From contig JAVBLQ010000018.1 in the NCBI GenBank assembly GCA_031553435.1, positions 1 through 15,254 on the forward strand: a stretch of 15,254 bases of DNA, in the 5' to 3' direction. Origin of the DNA: JAVBLQ01 sp031553435 (lineage in GTDB: Bacteria > Bacteroidota > Bacteroidia > Bacteroidales > Azobacteroidaceae). Each line of letters starts with the position of its first letter. The first letter of the stretch is position 1. The position numbers and the translations under genes were made by a program. Below the pieces are notes generated by a model. It worked only from the letters and a program-made list of their open reading frames with translations, was not told the origin of the DNA and did not search any database. Positions 14,866-15,254 of the stretch are shown in pieces.

Positions 14866-14873
14866 TTACTTTG

Positions 14874-15254
14874 TTATCTACCTAATAAAACCAATAATAC
14901 ATTAATGTCATGAGGGGAAATTCCGGGAATTCTGCTTGCTTGAGCAATTGTTTCCGGATTAATCCTTGTTAGTTTTTGTTTTGCTTCTGTTGAAAGAGAT
15001 TGAATGGTGCTGTAATCGAATTTATCTTTGATTTTAATATTCTCAAGACGATTGATTTTTTCTGCTATCGCTTTTTCCCGCCCTATATAGCCTTCGTATT
15101 TCATTAGAATCTCAGCAGCTTCGATGATTTCTTCTTTGCGGCTGGCTATTTTATCTAATTCGGCTTTGAATGCAGGGACAAGTTCAGCTAAATTGTACAG
15201 ATTTAATTGTGGACGTAAAACCAGATCGTATAATTTCACCCCGCGATTTAATGG
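14874..15254 (-). CDS. mnmG: tRNA uridine-5-carboxymethylaminomethyl modification enzyme, C-terminal part
   Basis: Only the last 127 codons are in the window; the gene continues past the right edge, and the frame stays open to the last base (PLNRGVKLYDLVLRPQL). A GTG at 15239 is an internal Val codon, not a start. The C-terminal helical domain is typical of MnmG (GidA): YEGYIGREK (at about residues 49-57 counted from that Val), a Leu/Lys-rich stretch, and the ending GISPHDINVLLVLLGR. With MnmE the enzyme modifies U34 of several tRNAs using FAD, NADH and a folate carbon. The FAD-binding domain lies outside the window. It heads the apt-uvrC-dtd direction of transcription. Confidence 0.93.
   Translation of the reverse strand, partial: PLNRGVKLYDLVLRPQLNLYNLAELVPAFKAELDKIASRKEEIIEAAEILMKYEGYIGREKAIAEKINRLENIKIKDKFDYSTIQSLSTEAKQKLTRINPETIAQASRIPGISPHDINVLLVLLGR

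Noticed and set aside
15239..15254. GTG at 15237-15239 as the start of a 121-residue protein
   Set aside because: The frame is open upstream to the window edge and reads PLNRG before this Val, in line with the MnmG C-terminal domain. The gene is cut by the window edge, not short.

Overview
The window reads as a stretch of a Bacteroidales (phylum Bacteroidota) chromosome. The evidence is the AT-rich composition, the absence of Shine-Dalgarno sequences, promoter boxes of the TAnnTTTG type (the Bacteroidota -7 element), a surface enzyme with a type IX secretion-like C-terminal tail, and the conserved order mnmG-apt-uvrC-dtd-mazG-like-deoC. A plant-polysaccharide-degrading member of the Dysgonomonadaceae/Paludibacteraceae type is plausible, but the genus cannot be fixed from this sequence.

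Layout. Positions 1-209 hold a tandem array of near-identical 41-bp units, each with a 17-bp perfect palindrome; the array runs off the left edge. Positions 474-5306 (+) encode a 1610-residue secreted modular protein: signal peptide, several beta-sandwich repeats, a C-terminal pectin methylesterase (CE8) domain and a T9SS-like tail. Positions 5329-5511 hold a 183-bp palindromic element with 43-nt arms. A lipoprotein of unknown function follows (5658-6833, +). It converges on polA (6830-9607, -) with the two stop codons overlapping. A long-chain polyprenyl diphosphate synthase (9691-10665, +) diverges from polA and ends in a bidirectional terminator facing deoC. From there to the right edge all genes are on the minus strand, read right to left: mnmG (3' end only), apt, uvrC, dtd, a MazG-like pyrophosphohydrolase and deoC.

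How the genes fit together. The minus-strand cluster is housekeeping: tRNA wobble modification (MnmG), adenine salvage (Apt), nucleotide excision repair (UvrC), D-aminoacyl-tRNA proofreading (Dtd), nucleotide pool cleaning (MazG-like) and deoxyribose catabolism (DeoC). PolA fits the same genome-maintenance theme, since it fills gaps after UvrC incision. The polyprenyl synthase probably makes the menaquinone side chain. The pectinesterase is the accessory part of the window and is bracketed by two repeat elements.

Most notable points. A perfect 16-bp ParB-type centromere palindrome (parS) lies between mnmG and apt. The 41-bp repeat array places its palindromes about four helical turns apart. 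The array and the 183-bp palindromic element share a core sequence. I did not find a clearly new multi-gene system; the repeats and parS are the signals most worth following.
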